The notes: generated by a model not told the origin, from the sequence alone. A stretch of DNA of 64,000 nt from Portulaca oleracea (GCA_029582165.1 CM055872.1:50487195-50551194); one strand, 5' to 3'; shown: positions 22,669 to 35,360, counted from the first letter of the stretch. Numbers and translations: made by a program.

Positions 22669-24119
22669 TGATAAGACAATTTTATAGAGTTTTTAGGGCT
22701 CAAATCATGTCAGTTTCATACTTTTTATACCCGATATCTTGTATTTTTATAGCAATTTCTGTGATTTATACGCTTGTTCGTGAGTTTGGTATGTTTTACA
22801 GGAATTGGTGGAATTATATCAAAAAGCATGAAGAATTGGAGAAGAGTTAGCAAAAAAATCATGGAAAATAAAAAAAGGAATGAAGAAGGAAAGAAGAGGA
22901 AAGGAAGAACGACCCAAACGACTCGGCCTAAGATCAGCTGAAGCGGAGAGGCAAGGCGCAGGCAGCGTTTTTGAAACGCAGGCCGCACCTTGTCCAGAAA
23001 GTTTGGCAGCCGAGAAAAGACAAAACGCAACCCGCGTTTTGGAGGCGTAGCCAGCACCCTCTCATGGAGAAATCCGCTACTTGGGCAAAACGCAGCCAGT
23101 GTTTCCTAAACGCAGGCCGCGTTTTGTGCCCTAATCCAGTCACTATAAAAGGGCTTCGACTTCCACCGTTTCAAACATCATCCGCAGCGAGCGATTTTCT
23201 TCCGTTTACATTAGTTTTCAGAGAGATTTTTAGGTAGTTTTTAGAGTAGATTTAGATCAATTTATTCACAGTTGATTCCTAAAGATTGTTATTAGATTAG
23301 ATTATTGTTCGTGATCGAAGAACACGAAAGAGATCGATTCGGGTGATACGAAGAGATTGATTCCGCCAATTCGAACACGGTTTATTTCTATTCTTCTTTA
23401 ATGCTTTCTTGTTGTTATTTAGATTTTGTGATGTTTACTTTTAGAATTATGAGTAGCTAATTTTCTTAGTTTGGGGGATAAAGTCGATGCCAATTGATTG
23501 AATTTGAATACAGCTTCGGTGTCAGCTTATCTTTTTATTCGTTTAATCTGCGTGCTTTGTATGTCATGGTAATTTAACAATAGAACGACAATTCGAGTCT
23601 GTACCTGGTTTTAGATTCTTGGCAATAGAACGACAGTTTGAGTCTTGAATCGGACTGCGTAGATTGAATAGGTTAGAAAATAGTTAGACATAACGATTCT
23701 TGCCTAGAGTCAATCTATTATCAGTTCTTATCTTTGATTAGGCTAAATAGTTAGAAATAATGTTTAGGTTAATCACTGTAACTCACCTAGGATCGAAAGA
23801 TCGAAGTGATAGGGCCTAGAGAGATTATATACCCCGAATTATCTTGTTACCTGCACCGCAATTATTGATAATTTGATTCATTGACTAGAGTGGACTCCCC
23901 TGAACGCTTTTAATTATTTGATAAAACCCCTAAAAATTCATGCTTTCTTAGTTTAATTTAGAAAACTTTACCACACCCTTTGGATTGACCTAGCATTCTT
24001 TGTAGCGAACTAGTTTAGTGCGTGATTGAACACAAATCCCTGAGAGTGAACGATATTTTATTACTACACAAACCCGTAAACTTGCGGTGCACAGACACCT
24101 ATATGTTTTAGGTCTGTCA
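22669..24119 (+). mobile_element. Athila (A1-type) solo LTR
   Basis: A 1451-bp LTR starting TGATAAGACAA and ending GGTCTGTCA. It is flanked by the exact 5-bp duplication CGAGC (22664-22668 and 24120-24124) inside a PMD exon. No internal region follows it directly, so it is a solo LTR. A TATA box (TATAAAA, 23144-23150) is preceded by an array of AAACGC...GCGTTT palindromes (22954-23130). Its last 441 bp match the truncated LTR at 25120-25551. Confidence 0.9.
23144..23150 (+). promoter_or_regulatory. LTR TATA box
   Basis: TATAAAA followed by GGG, about 475 bp into the LTR and 15 bp after the last palindrome. This is the expected position for the U3/R promoter. Confidence 0.75.
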
Positions 24120-25119
24120 CGAGCACGATGGGTAAATTTATTAATCAAGTGTTCACATGCTCAGGGAGATATCAGGGAGCAGCAGCAAGCGGTCGTGAAT
24201 TGGAGGCGATGTAGAATCTTTTCCTCGAGAGCCGCCTCGACGCTCAAATGTGGTTCTTCCTCGCCCGGAGCCCCCACGGCGCTCTTCAGTAGAGGAGTAT
24301 TACTCTCGAGGCCGATCTCGGGAAGAGGTTGGTGGGTCTTCTTGTCCTCATTTGGCTCCTGTACCAGAAGGTCGCGGAAAAGGTATTATAGGTTAAGGCC
24401 AGAGTTCAACTGGATCTCATCGGAGTAGGTCTGTCTTTAGAGATAATCGTCCTCTGAGAACGGAAGAGGATATGGCTCAAATGTCATTAGAGGAGCCTTT
24501 CAACCAGGGAGACTCTTATTATAGCGGAGAGGTTCTTATCACAGCGAGGGGTAAGGCGAAGATACTCGGGCACCTTCCTTCTGGGTTGAGGATACATCGG
24601 AGTCCAGTGCTACCAATCGACCCTCGCATTCTCATAGGACTCCTACTTCGGTGTGTTCTGGCCGTCGGGGTCGAGAGATATTAGTAAGGGACCGCGATTT
24701 AGGTGCATCTGTAGGGTATCCTGGTGGTCAGGCCCTAGCAGATGACGCTACCTTGCGTCCTATCAACCGTATCACTCCTTCCTTGGGCAGTTCTGGCATG
24801 TACCAAGGTTATGGTACACATTTTGAGGGGTGGCCGGTGCCCATGCGTGATATAGGATCTTCTTGGCCAACCAGTTTACAAGAGTTGTCAGCGCCTCAAC
24901 ATTCCTGGCTGGGAGGATCTAGCTCTTCTGGATGGCCGATGCCTAGTTACGGAGCGGAGCTTGTATGGCATACTCCATTACTTGGTGGTACGTTCCTGAA
25001 CATTCATGGCTGGCTGCTTCTCAGGGGTCTCATGGATCATCACCCTCGCACACATCGGTGGCTCCTCCTCCAATTTGGCTACCACCACGAGACCCTTCTC
25101 CGGTGCCATCACCACCACA

Positions 25120-25551
25120 AATAGTAAGACATAATGATGCTTGCCTAGGGTCAATCTATAATCAGTTCTTATCTTTGATTAGGCTAAATAGTTAGAAATA
25201 ATGTTTAGGTTAATCACTGTAACTCAAAAAGATCGAAGTGATAGGGCCTAGAAAGATTATAGACCCCGAATTATCTAGTTACCCACACCGAAATTGTTGA
25301 TAATTTGATTCATTGACTAGAGTGGACTCCCCTGAACGCTTTTAATTATTTGATAAAACCCCTAAAAATTCCTGCTTTCTTAGTTTAATTTAGAAAACTT
25401 TACCACACCGTTTGGATCGACCTAGCATTCTTTGTAGCGAACTAGTTTAGTGCGTGATTGAACACAAATCCCTGAGAGAGAATGATATTTTATTAATACA
25501 CAGACTCGTACACTTATGGTACACAGACACCTTTATGTTTAAGGTCTGTCA
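25120..25551 (+). mobile_element. Truncated 5' LTR of Athila A1
   Basis: Homologous to the last 441 bp of the solo LTR, ending in the same GTCTGTCA. The first roughly 1 kb is missing. The left junction joins the Pro/Ser-rich end of the PMD pseudogene (ACCACAAATAG) to the LTR at a point where both sides share AATAG. A primer site follows after six bases, so it is the 5' LTR of A1. Confidence 0.85.
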
Positions 25552-25557
25552 AGATTT

Positions 25558-25575
25558 TGGCGCCGTTGCCGGGGA
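25558..25575 (+). promoter_or_regulatory. Primer-binding site, tRNA-Asp type
   Basis: TGGCGCCGTTGCCGGGGA lies six bases after the LTR end. It matches the tRNA-Asp-type primer site typical of Athila elements. Confidence 0.9.
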
Positions 25576-25697
25576 TTTGTTTCCCCAATCGCCATTGGAC
25601 GAACGCGCTCTGGGTGACTAGGTTATTTAATTTATGTTATTTTTCTTTATTTTTCTTTATTACGCTTGGTGTTCTTGTTCTTGTCTTTTTTAGGTTT

Positions 25698-28600
25698 ATG
25701 CAAAAAGATTTCTCTTTTGAGTACGATCCTGAGATCGAACGAACGCTTCGAGAGAGAAGGAAAAGAGCAAGACTGGAGAAAGAATTTCAAGAAAATCAAG
25801 AAACGGACGAAGAGGAGCTAGAATCGGAATTGGAAAAAGAAGAAGAGATGGGAGAACAGTGACCAAAGACATTCGGGCAGTATCTTACTCCCAATGTCAC
25901 CAACCCGCAATCAGCAATCAACGTTCCCACCATCCAAGCAAACGACTTCGAGCTACGACAATCTTTGATCAACCTAGTGTCAAAATCACCATTCCATGGG
26001 TTGACCAACGAAGATCCAAACCGACATCTATGACTTTTCCGTCAAGCTTGTGACACTTAGAAGGCCAACAACGTATCGGAGGACGCCGTCAAACTACGTC
26101 TCTTCCCGTTCTAGTTGGAAGGCAAAGCGTGGGAGTGGCTCGACACACTTCCACCAAACTCGATCACAACATTTGACGAACTTGCCAGCACCTTTCTGGC
26201 GAAGTACTTTCCTCCAAGCAAGCTCACCAGCCTAAGGAATCAGATTTCTACATTCACGCAAGAGCAGGATGAGTCACTATACGATGCTTGGGAAAGATTT
26301 AAGGAAATTATTCGACAATGTCCTCAGCACGAATTCGAGCGATGGGTTCTCATCCAATCATTCTACAATGGAGCAAGCGAGTCAACAAGAGGAAGCATCC
26401 TCTCAGCAGCCGGAGGCAATATTTTGGGAAAAACAATTCCGAAAATCTGGACTCTGATCGAGAACCTAGCAAACAACTCACGGCAGTGGTCAGAACCCCG
26501 CCCTAGAGCGGGAGGTAAGCAAGATTTAGATGTTATTTCATTATTAATTGCTAAACTCGATTCTTTACTGAAGAAAATGGACCACCACGACTCGCCTGCA
26601 CCTTTACCTTTACTATGTGAACTCTGTCATTCGACCTATCATGTAACTTCTTCTTGTTCAAAGGAAATAACCTGTAATACCCAAACCAAACAAATTCACC
26701 ACGTTGACCAAAAACCCGACTTAGAAATTTTGGTGAAAAACCTTCTGTCAAACCAGCAAGAACAAGCAGGAACCATTAAAAGCCTCCTAGAAAAGATAGA
26801 GACCTCGACTCACCTAAACGAAAAATTGACCTCCCAAGTGACTTACCCGAATGATTCTTCCACCTCCCTTACCGATAGCATATCAGGGGATTATAGTGTC
26901 CTGACCCTTAGGAGTGGAAAACAATTAGACGAACCTAGGCGAAAACCACCTGAAGGTACCTCAAATGAGCCACTTCCAACTGATAGTACTCCTGATAAAG
27001 ACCCTGACCCAGAAAAAGAATCGCCTATAGATGAGACCGACAGGGGGAGGAAGAAGAAACAAGAGGAACCTTCGGTAGTTAACCAAAGAGTCCATGTACC
27101 TGTACCACCCTACCCCGATAGGTTAGTTAGTACTAAACATGACAAACACTTTGGGAAATTTATGGAGATAATAAAACAACTTCAGGTTACTATCCCGTTC
27201 AATGAGGTGATTACACAAATGCCTATTTATGCAAAATTCCTCAAGGAGATCCTTAGTAACAAAAGAAAATTAGAAGGACATGAGATAATGGCCTTAAATG
27301 ATTATTGTAGTGTTGCCATACAAAATAAACTGCCTACCAAACTTAAGGATCCTGGTAGCTTCACTATTCCCTGCGAAATTGGCACCTTGCACATTGACCG
27401 CGCCCTATGCGACTTAGGATCCAGCGTCAATTTGATGCCTTACTATATGTATAAAAAGTTAGGGATAGAAGATTTAAAACCTACCACTATTGCTCTACAG
27501 TTAGCCGACCGATCTATAAAATACCCTGTAGGAGTTTTAGAGGACGTACCCACTAAAATAGGAGAGATTTTCGTCCCTGTGGATTTTGTTATTTTGGAAA
27601 TGGACGAGGACTCTCGAACTCCCATCATCCTTGGAAGACCATTCCTAGCAACCTCAGGATGTTGTGTAGATGTTAAAAATGGAAAAATGACCTTTAATGT
27701 GGGAATGGAAAAGATTGAATTTAATCTAAAGCATGCTACGAAATTTCCCTCCTTCTCTGATGATTGCAATTTGGTAGATTCTATTGAGGGAATTAATACT
27801 AACGCGTCTCCTAACGATCGATCTAGTGATCCACTTGAACTATGTTTGCTCAATGATTGCTCAGTGCAGGAAGAAGAAGATGCCATAGCCGCTTACGCAA
27901 GGCTATTAGATGCCGCACCTGAGGTAACAAGCGAACCTAAGGAGGAGTATCATTTAACCAGCAATTCCGACAGCGCAGAATCAAAGGCTCCTGAAGTGGA
28001 ACTAAAACTGCTACCAAATACACTACGATATGAGTTCCTCTGGCCAGATTCTACTTATCCCGTGATTGTGAGTTCCACCTTAACAAAAGAAGAAACGACT
28101 TCACTGCTGGAAGTTTTGCGAACTCACCGAAAGGCAATTGGGTATGTCATCGGCGATTTGAAAGGAATACATCCTTCCTTCTGCATGCACAGAATTCTCC
28201 TTGAAGAAGACCATAAACCTTCCGTCGAATATCAAAGGAGACTCAAGCCAAACATGAAGGAAGCAGTACAGAAAGAGATACTGAAACTTCTCAAGGCAGG
28301 GATAATTTACCCCATCTCAGACACCGAGTGGGTTAGTCCTATTCATGTAGTTCCGAAGAAAGGAGGAATGACCGTAGTCAAGAACAAGAAAAACGAGTTA
28401 ATTCCAACCAGGACTGTTACTGGATGGAGGATGCGCATCGACTACAGGAAGTTGAACAAGGCTACTAGAAAAGATCATTTTCCGCTTCCATTTGTAGATC
28501 AAATGTTGGAGCGTTTAGCAAAGAATTCCTATTTTTGCTATTTGGACGGATATTTGGGATTCTTCCAAATCCCAATCCACCCTAAAGATCAGCAAAAAAC

Positions 28601-30898
28601 GACATTCACCTGTCCTTACGGAACCTTTGCCTACAGAAGGATGCCTTTTGGATTATGCAATGCACCTGCCACATTTCAGAGATGTATGATGGCAATCTTC
28701 GCTGAGTTTCTTGAGGATTTTGTGGAGGTATTCATGGACGACTTCTCAATTTATGGAACCTCATTTGACCTTTGCCTGCAGAATTTAAACCGGGTACTGC
28801 AGAGGTGTGAAGAAGTCAACCTAGTTCTAAATTGGAAGAAATGTCACTTCATGGTGCTAGAAGGAGTAGTCTTAGGACATGTGATTTCTAGCAAGGGAAT
28901 TTCAGTGGACAAGGCCAAGGTTGAAGTAATCGAGAAACTTCCCTCGCCAGTAAGCGTGAGAGGTATCAGAAGTTTCCTAGGACATGTAGGTTATTATTGC
29001 CGATTCATCAAGGATTTTTCAAAGATAGCAAAGCCTCTTACAAACCTTCTTGCCAAGGACGTTCCATTCGAGTTTAACAAAGAGTGCTTAGCTGCTTTTC
29101 AAAAATTAAAGCAGGCTTTGGTTTCGGCTCCCATAATGCAAACGCCGGATTGGAGTCTACCTTTCGGAATTATGTGTGACGCAAGCGATCACGCTATAGG
29201 AGCAGTGCTAGGGCAAAGGATTGATGGAAAACCTTATGCCATCTACTAAGCTAGCAAAACTCTTGATGGAGCTCAAGTGAATTATGCAAGAACTGAAAAA
29301 GAATTTCTAGCAGTGGTATATGCCCTAGACAAATTCAGACCCTATTTGATCAACTCTCAGATCATAGTCTACACAGATCACGCATCTATCAAGCATTTAA
29401 TGACGAAGGCTGATTCAAAACCTCATCTTATTCGTTGGGTGCTACTACTTCAAGAGTTTGACATTGAAATTCGAGACAAACCCGGCCTGCAAAACGTAGT
29501 AGCCGATCATCTATCGAGGCTTCAATCTGACTCTTCAGTTAAAGATGATCTACCAATCAATGAGTGGTTCCCGCACGAACAGCTCTTCGCTATAAATCGA
29601 CACTTAGCCCCATGGTTCGCAGACTATGTGAATTATCTAGTTTGCGGAGCTCTCCCACCTGATTTAACATATCAACAGAAAAAGAAATTCCTTTCCGATG
29701 GTAAAAGATATGTTTGGGAAGAGCCGCTATTATACAGACTTTGCGGTGATGGAATTTACAGACGTTGTATACCCGAAGAAGAAGTACGAAATGTGTCATT
29801 CCATCTCCATGCTGCCCCCTTCGGTGGACACTTCGGACCAGACAAAACAGTAGCCAAGGTTCTTCAAGTAGGTTTCTATTGGCCCACTCTTACAAGAGAT
29901 GTCAGGCGTTACGTTATATACTGCGACAGATGCCAAAGGACAGGAAATATATCCAGGAGAAATGGGATGCCTCAAACCGGGATGCTAGAGGTCGAATTAT
30001 TCGATGTATGGGGAATAGACTTCATGGGAACGTTTCCACCATCCCATAAAAACCTCTACATTCTAGTTGCTGTGGATTATGTATCTAAGTGGGTAGAAGC
30101 CATAGCCTTCCCAACTAATGATACCAAAACAGTCATCAAGTTCCTCAAAAAGAACATCTTTTCCAGATTTGGGACTCCTAGAGCGCTCCTTAGCGACAAT
30201 GGAACCCACTTCTGCAACCGACCACTAGAAACCCTCTTAGCCAAATATGAAGTCAAACATAAGGTGGCCACACCTTATCATCCCCAAACTAGTGGTCAAG
30301 TTGAGCTCTCGAATAGAGAAATAAAGAGCATTCTCGAGAAAACAGTTAATAGATCAAGGAAAGATTGGTCCCTAAAACTCGATGATGCGCTGTGGGCCTA
30401 CAGAACTGCTTTCAAAACTCCATTAGGCACAACACCCTACAGGTTGATATTCGGAAAAGCTTGTCATCTCCCAGTGAGATTAAGCACAAGGCTTAATGGG
30501 CCATCAAGGCCCTCAACTTCGACCCTAAGGTTGCTAAAGAAAAAAGAATTGTGCAACTTCAAGAACTTGATGAACTGCGGCTAGAAGCATATGAGAACTC
30601 CCGAATATACAAGGAAAGAACAAAATCTTGGCACGACAAACATATTATGCGAAGAAGATTTCAAGAGGGGGACATGGTGCTCATGTTCAATTCAAGGCTA
30701 AGGTTGTTTCCCGGGAAACTAAAATCAAGATGGACCGGACCATATAAAGTGCTTCGCGCTTTCCCTCACGGAGCGGTAGAGATTTGGCATGAGAATACTG
30801 GTTCATTTAAAGTCAACGGACAACGATTAAAACCATACTTGGTTGGTGATCCTGACCTCCAGTCAACAAAAAGACTACTCGAGGACCCCGATGAGTAG
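25698..30898 (+). pseudogene. gag-pol: Athila A1 gag-pol polyprotein
   Basis: One long frame encodes gag and pol of an Athila-lineage Ty3/gypsy element. Gag includes EWLDTLPPNSITTFDELA (from about 26120); the linker has LRSGKQL near 26907. The aspartic protease has CDLGSSVN near 27408 and ILGRPFLA near 27630. The reverse transcriptase has the metal-binding FMDD near 28731; a usual Ser in its YLDGYSGF motif is Leu. RNase H (CDASDHAIG) is near 29173. Integrase has an HHCC module (29800-29945), the DDE motif pieces GIDFMG, SDNGTHF and VELSNRE, and a GPY module near 30669-30750. Stops occur at 25860, 26031, 26058, 26112 (gag) and 29247 (RNase H), with a frameshift near 30475. All domains are present and well conserved, so inactivation is fairly recent, but no full polyprotein can be made. 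Confidence 0.95.
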
Positions 30899-32123
30899 GG
30901 TCCATAACATCGAGCTAACGACGTTAAACAAAGCAACCCCGGGGAGGTACGCTATTATCTACATATTTATTCCTCCCCACCTTTTTTTATTTTTATTTTA
31001 TTTTAGTTCAATTATTTTAGCTTTCAGTTTTTGATCCCTAGCAATTTTATTTTTGAAGTTTACAAATATTTTTCTTTTAGTGTGCAGAAAAAGGAAGAAA
31101 TTCGAGAAATTCATGGCTTATATTGAATTTTTATTTCTAACCTAATGAATTCTATGTTGGTAGATGTTTGTAGGGATTTTGATGTGTCAATTGGTAGGGA
31201 AAATAAGGAGGAAACAAAGAAAAGGGAGAAAAACAGGCAAAAATTGGCGAAAAACGAGTGCCAAGATCGGTAGGAAAAGCGACGGCGTTTTCCGGTATTG
31301 CATATGCGTCGAAAACTTAAGGTACGCGATCTTAACAAAACGCAGGTTGCGTTTTGAAAACGCAGGCCGCGTTTTTTCCCTTTTTCCAGAAATATTTGCC
31401 CGCCTTTTGATATTAGTCGGCCCCTTCCCTTTCTTTTAAAACAAAACACTTCCTCCTATTTTTCCCTAACCTCCCGATGCACCTCCCCCAAAACGCTACC
31501 CCAGCACCACCTGCGCCTCTGACCACCACCGTCGCCATCAACCTCGCCGGTGCCGCCACCTCACACCACTCTCCTCTCTCTTTTCTCTTCTCACTGGCAC
31601 TCTAACACTTTGAGTCTTCAACCTCCATTCCTCTTCAAACTCAAGGTATGGAATTCTAGACTCTTCCTCTTGTTCTTTGACTATACACTTCGTTCTTGGT
31701 ATGATTTTGGTTGAATACTTGAGTTTATTGAGTAATTTGTTCAATTTATACCAATTATTATGTCCTAGATTCAAATTTCTTGATTTAGGTTTGAATTCTT
31801 GGATTGATTTCTTGATTAGGGCTTGGGTTGAGTTGGATGATATCTAATCTTTTTGTTCCAGAATTGAGAGAATTATGTTGTTGGATGTGTTTAGAGAGCA
31901 ATGTGATGATAAAATTGAGAAATTTAGATCTAGGTTTTGGTTGTGATTATTTTGTGAGCATTCTGTGTTTAGTAAGGTTTTAGGTTAGATATATGTCAAT
32001 TTCAATCCCTAGTATCAAAAAGCATGGGGGGATTGATCATACTAAGTTTATATGTCATGAACATGCTTATTTGATACCTAGGATTCGTCTGGGTGAATTT
32101 ACTGATTTTATGAGTGTTTTTAG
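30899..32123 (+). mobile_element. A1 spacer and env-like leader with apparent intron
   Basis: Between pol and the env-like ORF. Two AAAACGC...GCGTTTT palindromes (31337-31375) repeat the motif of the A1 LTR. A TTTTAAAA element (about 31434) and a CT-rich leader follow. A 5' splice-site-like CTCAAG|GTATGG at 31645/31646 and an acceptor GTGTTTTTAG ending at 32123 define a possible 478-nt intron that stops right before the ATG. Splicing is inferred. Confidence 0.5.
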
Positions 32124-33440
32124 ATGGTGAGAACTAAGAATCCTAGCTTCTCCGGACCACGGGGAGATGATAACGAAGCCGGGGGCAGCCGGAAGGGAAA
32201 AGCCACGGCGGCAGAGAAAGGAAAACAGAAGGTCGCGCCTTCAAAAGATTCGGGAAACCCAAACCCCTTCAACTTTGAAGGGAACGTCAAGAAAAGGTAC
32301 GACTCCCTCTCCAAAAGAGCCCTCGTCCCCACCAAATATATGCATGAACCTTTCTTGCGTAGTTATGGTATGTTGGATGATGTTGATTGGATGTTAGGCC
32401 GTTGCCACATGACCAACGTAGCTAGGTTAGGAGAGCCGACCTATAGGGGACTTACCCTTGAATTCGTGTCGACCCTAGTTGTAAACTTCCAAGGGAGGGA
32501 TGGGTGTATTCGTTTCCAGCTTTTGGGGGTAGAGAGGAACATGACCGTATCCCAATTTGCCCGCGCCTTTGGTTTTCCTGAATGAACATGTAGGGATTCA
32601 TCCCTTATACCCATAGAGTGGGGCGGGAGGGGTTTCTTTTTCAGAATTTCTGGTTTTGATAGTTGGGACCCTAGCAACACCCCCGCGTCCTTGATTAGGA
32701 ACCCCGTATTGAGGTATGTCCACAGCATACTCTCTTGCGGTATTTTCGGGAGGCCCGGTAACTCAAACAAAGCTACCTGGGCTGATTGCTATATGTTGCA
32801 TGCCATGTTGGATATCGACCCTCGTGCCGACCCAGCAGCTATGCTAGCTCACCATCTTTCTAGTGTCGCCACCTCAACCAACAAGGGCATTGCCGTAGGG
32901 GGCTACATTACTCACCTTGCACGCCAATTCGGTTTTAGGCCACCTAGAAACCCCACTAACCTAGTCCCGGGTAACTTATTCTTGGATGGGGGACAGTGTA
33001 ATTTCTTTGGCTTGTGTAAGTTCGACAAGGACTCGCGTTGTCTCTGGGTCTATCCCAACAACGCTAGGTTTCCCGTGCCTAACCCCCACACCTCTCCCCA
33101 AGTTGTTGAGAATTTGATGTGGATGCCTCCCTTCCCCAAGTTCGACCCCGAACCCGAACCCGAACCAGAAATCCACCCTAACCCTCAACCCGAATAACCC
33201 CAACCAGACTATGAGGCGCGCTTTCGCGACCTCCAAACCTCCATTGACCGGACTGAACACCGTGTCAACGAGTTGAGGGATAGCTTTGTTGAGTATAGGG
33301 GGCAATCTGACTTGCGATTTGACCGTCTCGACGAGTCAATCGCCAACCTCATCGGCCATATTCAGGCCATGTTTGATCGAGCCTCACCACCACCAGGACC
33401 GAGCCATACCGACCCTTCCCCACCGACCGAGGATCCTTGA
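32124..33440 (+). pseudogene. Athila env-like ORF (A1), two in-frame stops
   Basis: A third ORF downstream of pol, in the position of env-like genes of Athila elements. It begins MVRTKNPSFSGPRG. A basic, low-complexity start is followed by a globular part (KRYDSLSKRALVPTKYMHE, GFDSWDPSNTPAS, YVHSILSCGIFGR) and an acidic Pro/Glu repeat (about 33145-33190). The tail is coiled-coil-like with RFRDLQTSIDRTEHRVNEL. One frame holds the whole region but has a TGA at 32583 and a TAA at 33195. The globular part resembles the ATHILA ORF1 family in style; I see no clear transmembrane helix. Function as an envelope is unproven for the family. It lies behind an apparent 5'-UTR intron. Confidence 0.75.
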
Positions 33441-33469
33441 TCCTTGGCTAAACCCTTACCCTTCACCGT

Positions 33470-33520
33470 TGTCTTCTGCATTGAGGACAATGCAACATCT
33501 AAGCATGGGGGGGGGGGGTT
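33470..33520 (+). promoter_or_regulatory. PPT-like tract with hairpin (A1)
   Basis: GCATTGAGGACAATGC can form a short hairpin and is followed by AAGCAT and a run of 12 G (33507-33518). The same arrangement occurs downstream of the env-like ORFs of A2 and A3. Confidence 0.55.
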
Positions 33521-33968
33521 GAAAAATATTTCTTCCTGTAAATTTTTCGTTTATTTTTCTGTTTTTCCTTCATTTTCTTTTATTTTCGTCTTTCTTTTTC
33601 TTGCTTTATGATAGTTTTTCAAATTTTAGTGTGATTTCTCTTATTTTTGAGTGTTTCTTTTATTTGCTTGTTCATAATTATTTGAGTTCTTAGTTTGTTT
33701 TTCCTTTTTGTTTTTCTAGTTTCTTAAGTTTTTCTTCTAAATTTTTCTTTAATTTGCATCCCCCTAGTTTGCATTAGATAGAAGCATGTAGTTTTTCCTT
33801 TTTCTTTTCCTAGTTTGTTTCTTTTTCTTTCTTTTGCATCCGCCTATTCAAAAATCCAAAAAAAAAAAATCAGAAAAATTAGAAAAAGACCAAAAAAAAT
33901 AAATTAGAAAAGCCAAAAACAAAAAAATATAGGATATGTTTAGGATTAAAACTGGAAACACCTTCAGT
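33521..33968 (+). mobile_element. A1 3' untranslated remnant
   Basis: T-rich then A-rich sequence without coding content. A1 ends here: no 3' LTR is present, and the CACTA element begins at 33969. Confidence 0.5.
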
Positions 33969-35327
33969 CACTACAACAAAATGTGGCTTTAGCAACGCAC
34001 CTAAAGTGTTACTAGAGGCTCAAATAGTGTTACCTTAGGTCTATGGCAACATTTTGCAAAGTGTTACATTAGATATGTGTTGCAATAGATTATTGTAACA
34101 CTTTTTAGTCTATTGCAACACTTGTAAAAAAAAATGTTATGATAGGTATTTAGGCTATTGCAACACTTCAAAAGAAATGTTGCCTTAGGTATTTAGGCTA
34201 TTGCAACACATATAATAAAAAACGTTACCTTAGGTATTACCAAAGATAACAATTCTGCTACATCCTATAGCAACACTTTACAAGATGTGTTATCTTTGAG
34301 TCTTGTCTATTGTAACACAATTTCTTGAGCTATGGCAATAATTTGTTTTTTTAATCTATTTCTATTAGAAAAATTGTCGAAATATAATAAATTATATTTG
34401 ACATATAAAAGTAAATTCCATTACACTAACATTGGAAGAGAGTATAATTACACTTATAAATCATCCATCACTATACAATATTTCAACATTCTCAAAAGAC
34501 AAAATATAGTTATCCTTTACACTTAAATAATATGTACTTCCTCACCCAAAAGAATATCAAAAATGGTTTTTATGTTTGCAAAATATGGACAAACGGTATG
34601 AATGCAACCCGTCACTGAACTGGACCTTGATCGTTAACTTCATTGTCCAAAAGCGTCGAGTTATACCCAACATCAACCAAAATAACCTGTAAAACAAAAT
34701 ATAAGGTAAATAAGTTTCCAGAATTGCAAAGATTGAACCAGTACATACATATACAAATACATACATTTACAAATGATATTGAAAAACATGAAGAGGTCTT
34801 TTTTTGTCATAAGGCCAAACAAAGAAATGAAATTACAAAGATTTAATCTCAATCCTTCCCTATTGAACACCTACATAATGCCATAACTTTATAGCTTTCA
34901 ACCTAAGATATGATGTGATTTACATGGGTTAATTTAGGCTACATTTGAGTCCAAATCTGTTGCATATCCTCAAAAACTTTACCCACCTACTGCTTTACCC
35001 AACACCAAATCTTGCGATATATTGTGTTTGTAGAGGTGTGTAGACACTACAAAGACAGCAAACACTTCCCATGAAAGGTTAAAAAAAATTCTCAAAATCT
35101 CCCTTTGGTATCTTGAATAGAATGTTTTGTTACAAGGAAAGCAAACATGACAGTCCCAGTAGAAAGAAGGCACACAGAAAACAACATGTCTGGCTCTTCT
35201 CCTATATTAAAGAAACGAGGGCATGCATTGATCTCTATGACTTAATAGTCAGAAAGAATTTACCCTAATCTGATGAGATCATAAACAGAATTACTATTAC
35301 CATTATTGTTCTCCCCACTCCCACCCA

Positions 35328-35330
<3 letters not shown>

Positions 35331-35360
<30 letters not shown>
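35331..35360. repeat. (TC)15 microsatellite
   Basis: Perfect TC run inside the CACTA element. Confidence 0.95.

Larger units (their letters stand above)
19923..25119 (+). pseudogene. Plant-mobile-domain (PMD)-like gene, antisense in Ogre element
   Basis: The gene is split by apparent introns. Exon 1 (19923-20084) starts with an ATG behind a TATA box. Exon 2 begins at about 20696 after TTTGTCCTTTTTTAG and holds the PMD core: AIAERFGDTTNTFHLPVGEM, TVTPKDFVMITGLPWGG. The domain continues at 21063-21344, an exon starts at 21470 after TCTATGCAG, and another at 22021 after TTTGCAG (NWHPWAGFDLRGLP, GYLWYLGERATMQFLG). A Ser/Pro/Gly-rich tail follows after 24120. PMD proteins include the MAIN/MAIL developmental factors, and PMD relatives occur in transposons. 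The frame has stops (for example near 20808) and a shift near 21055. A hAT-like MITE (21538-21854) and an Athila solo LTR (22669-24119) interrupt exons. It lies antisense between an Ogre-type polypurine tract and unseen pol. Confidence 0.72.

Noticed and set aside
19923..25119. An active host PMD gene
   Set aside because: It has stops, a frameshift, two transposon insertions in exons and a truncated end, and it sits within Ogre non-coding sequence.
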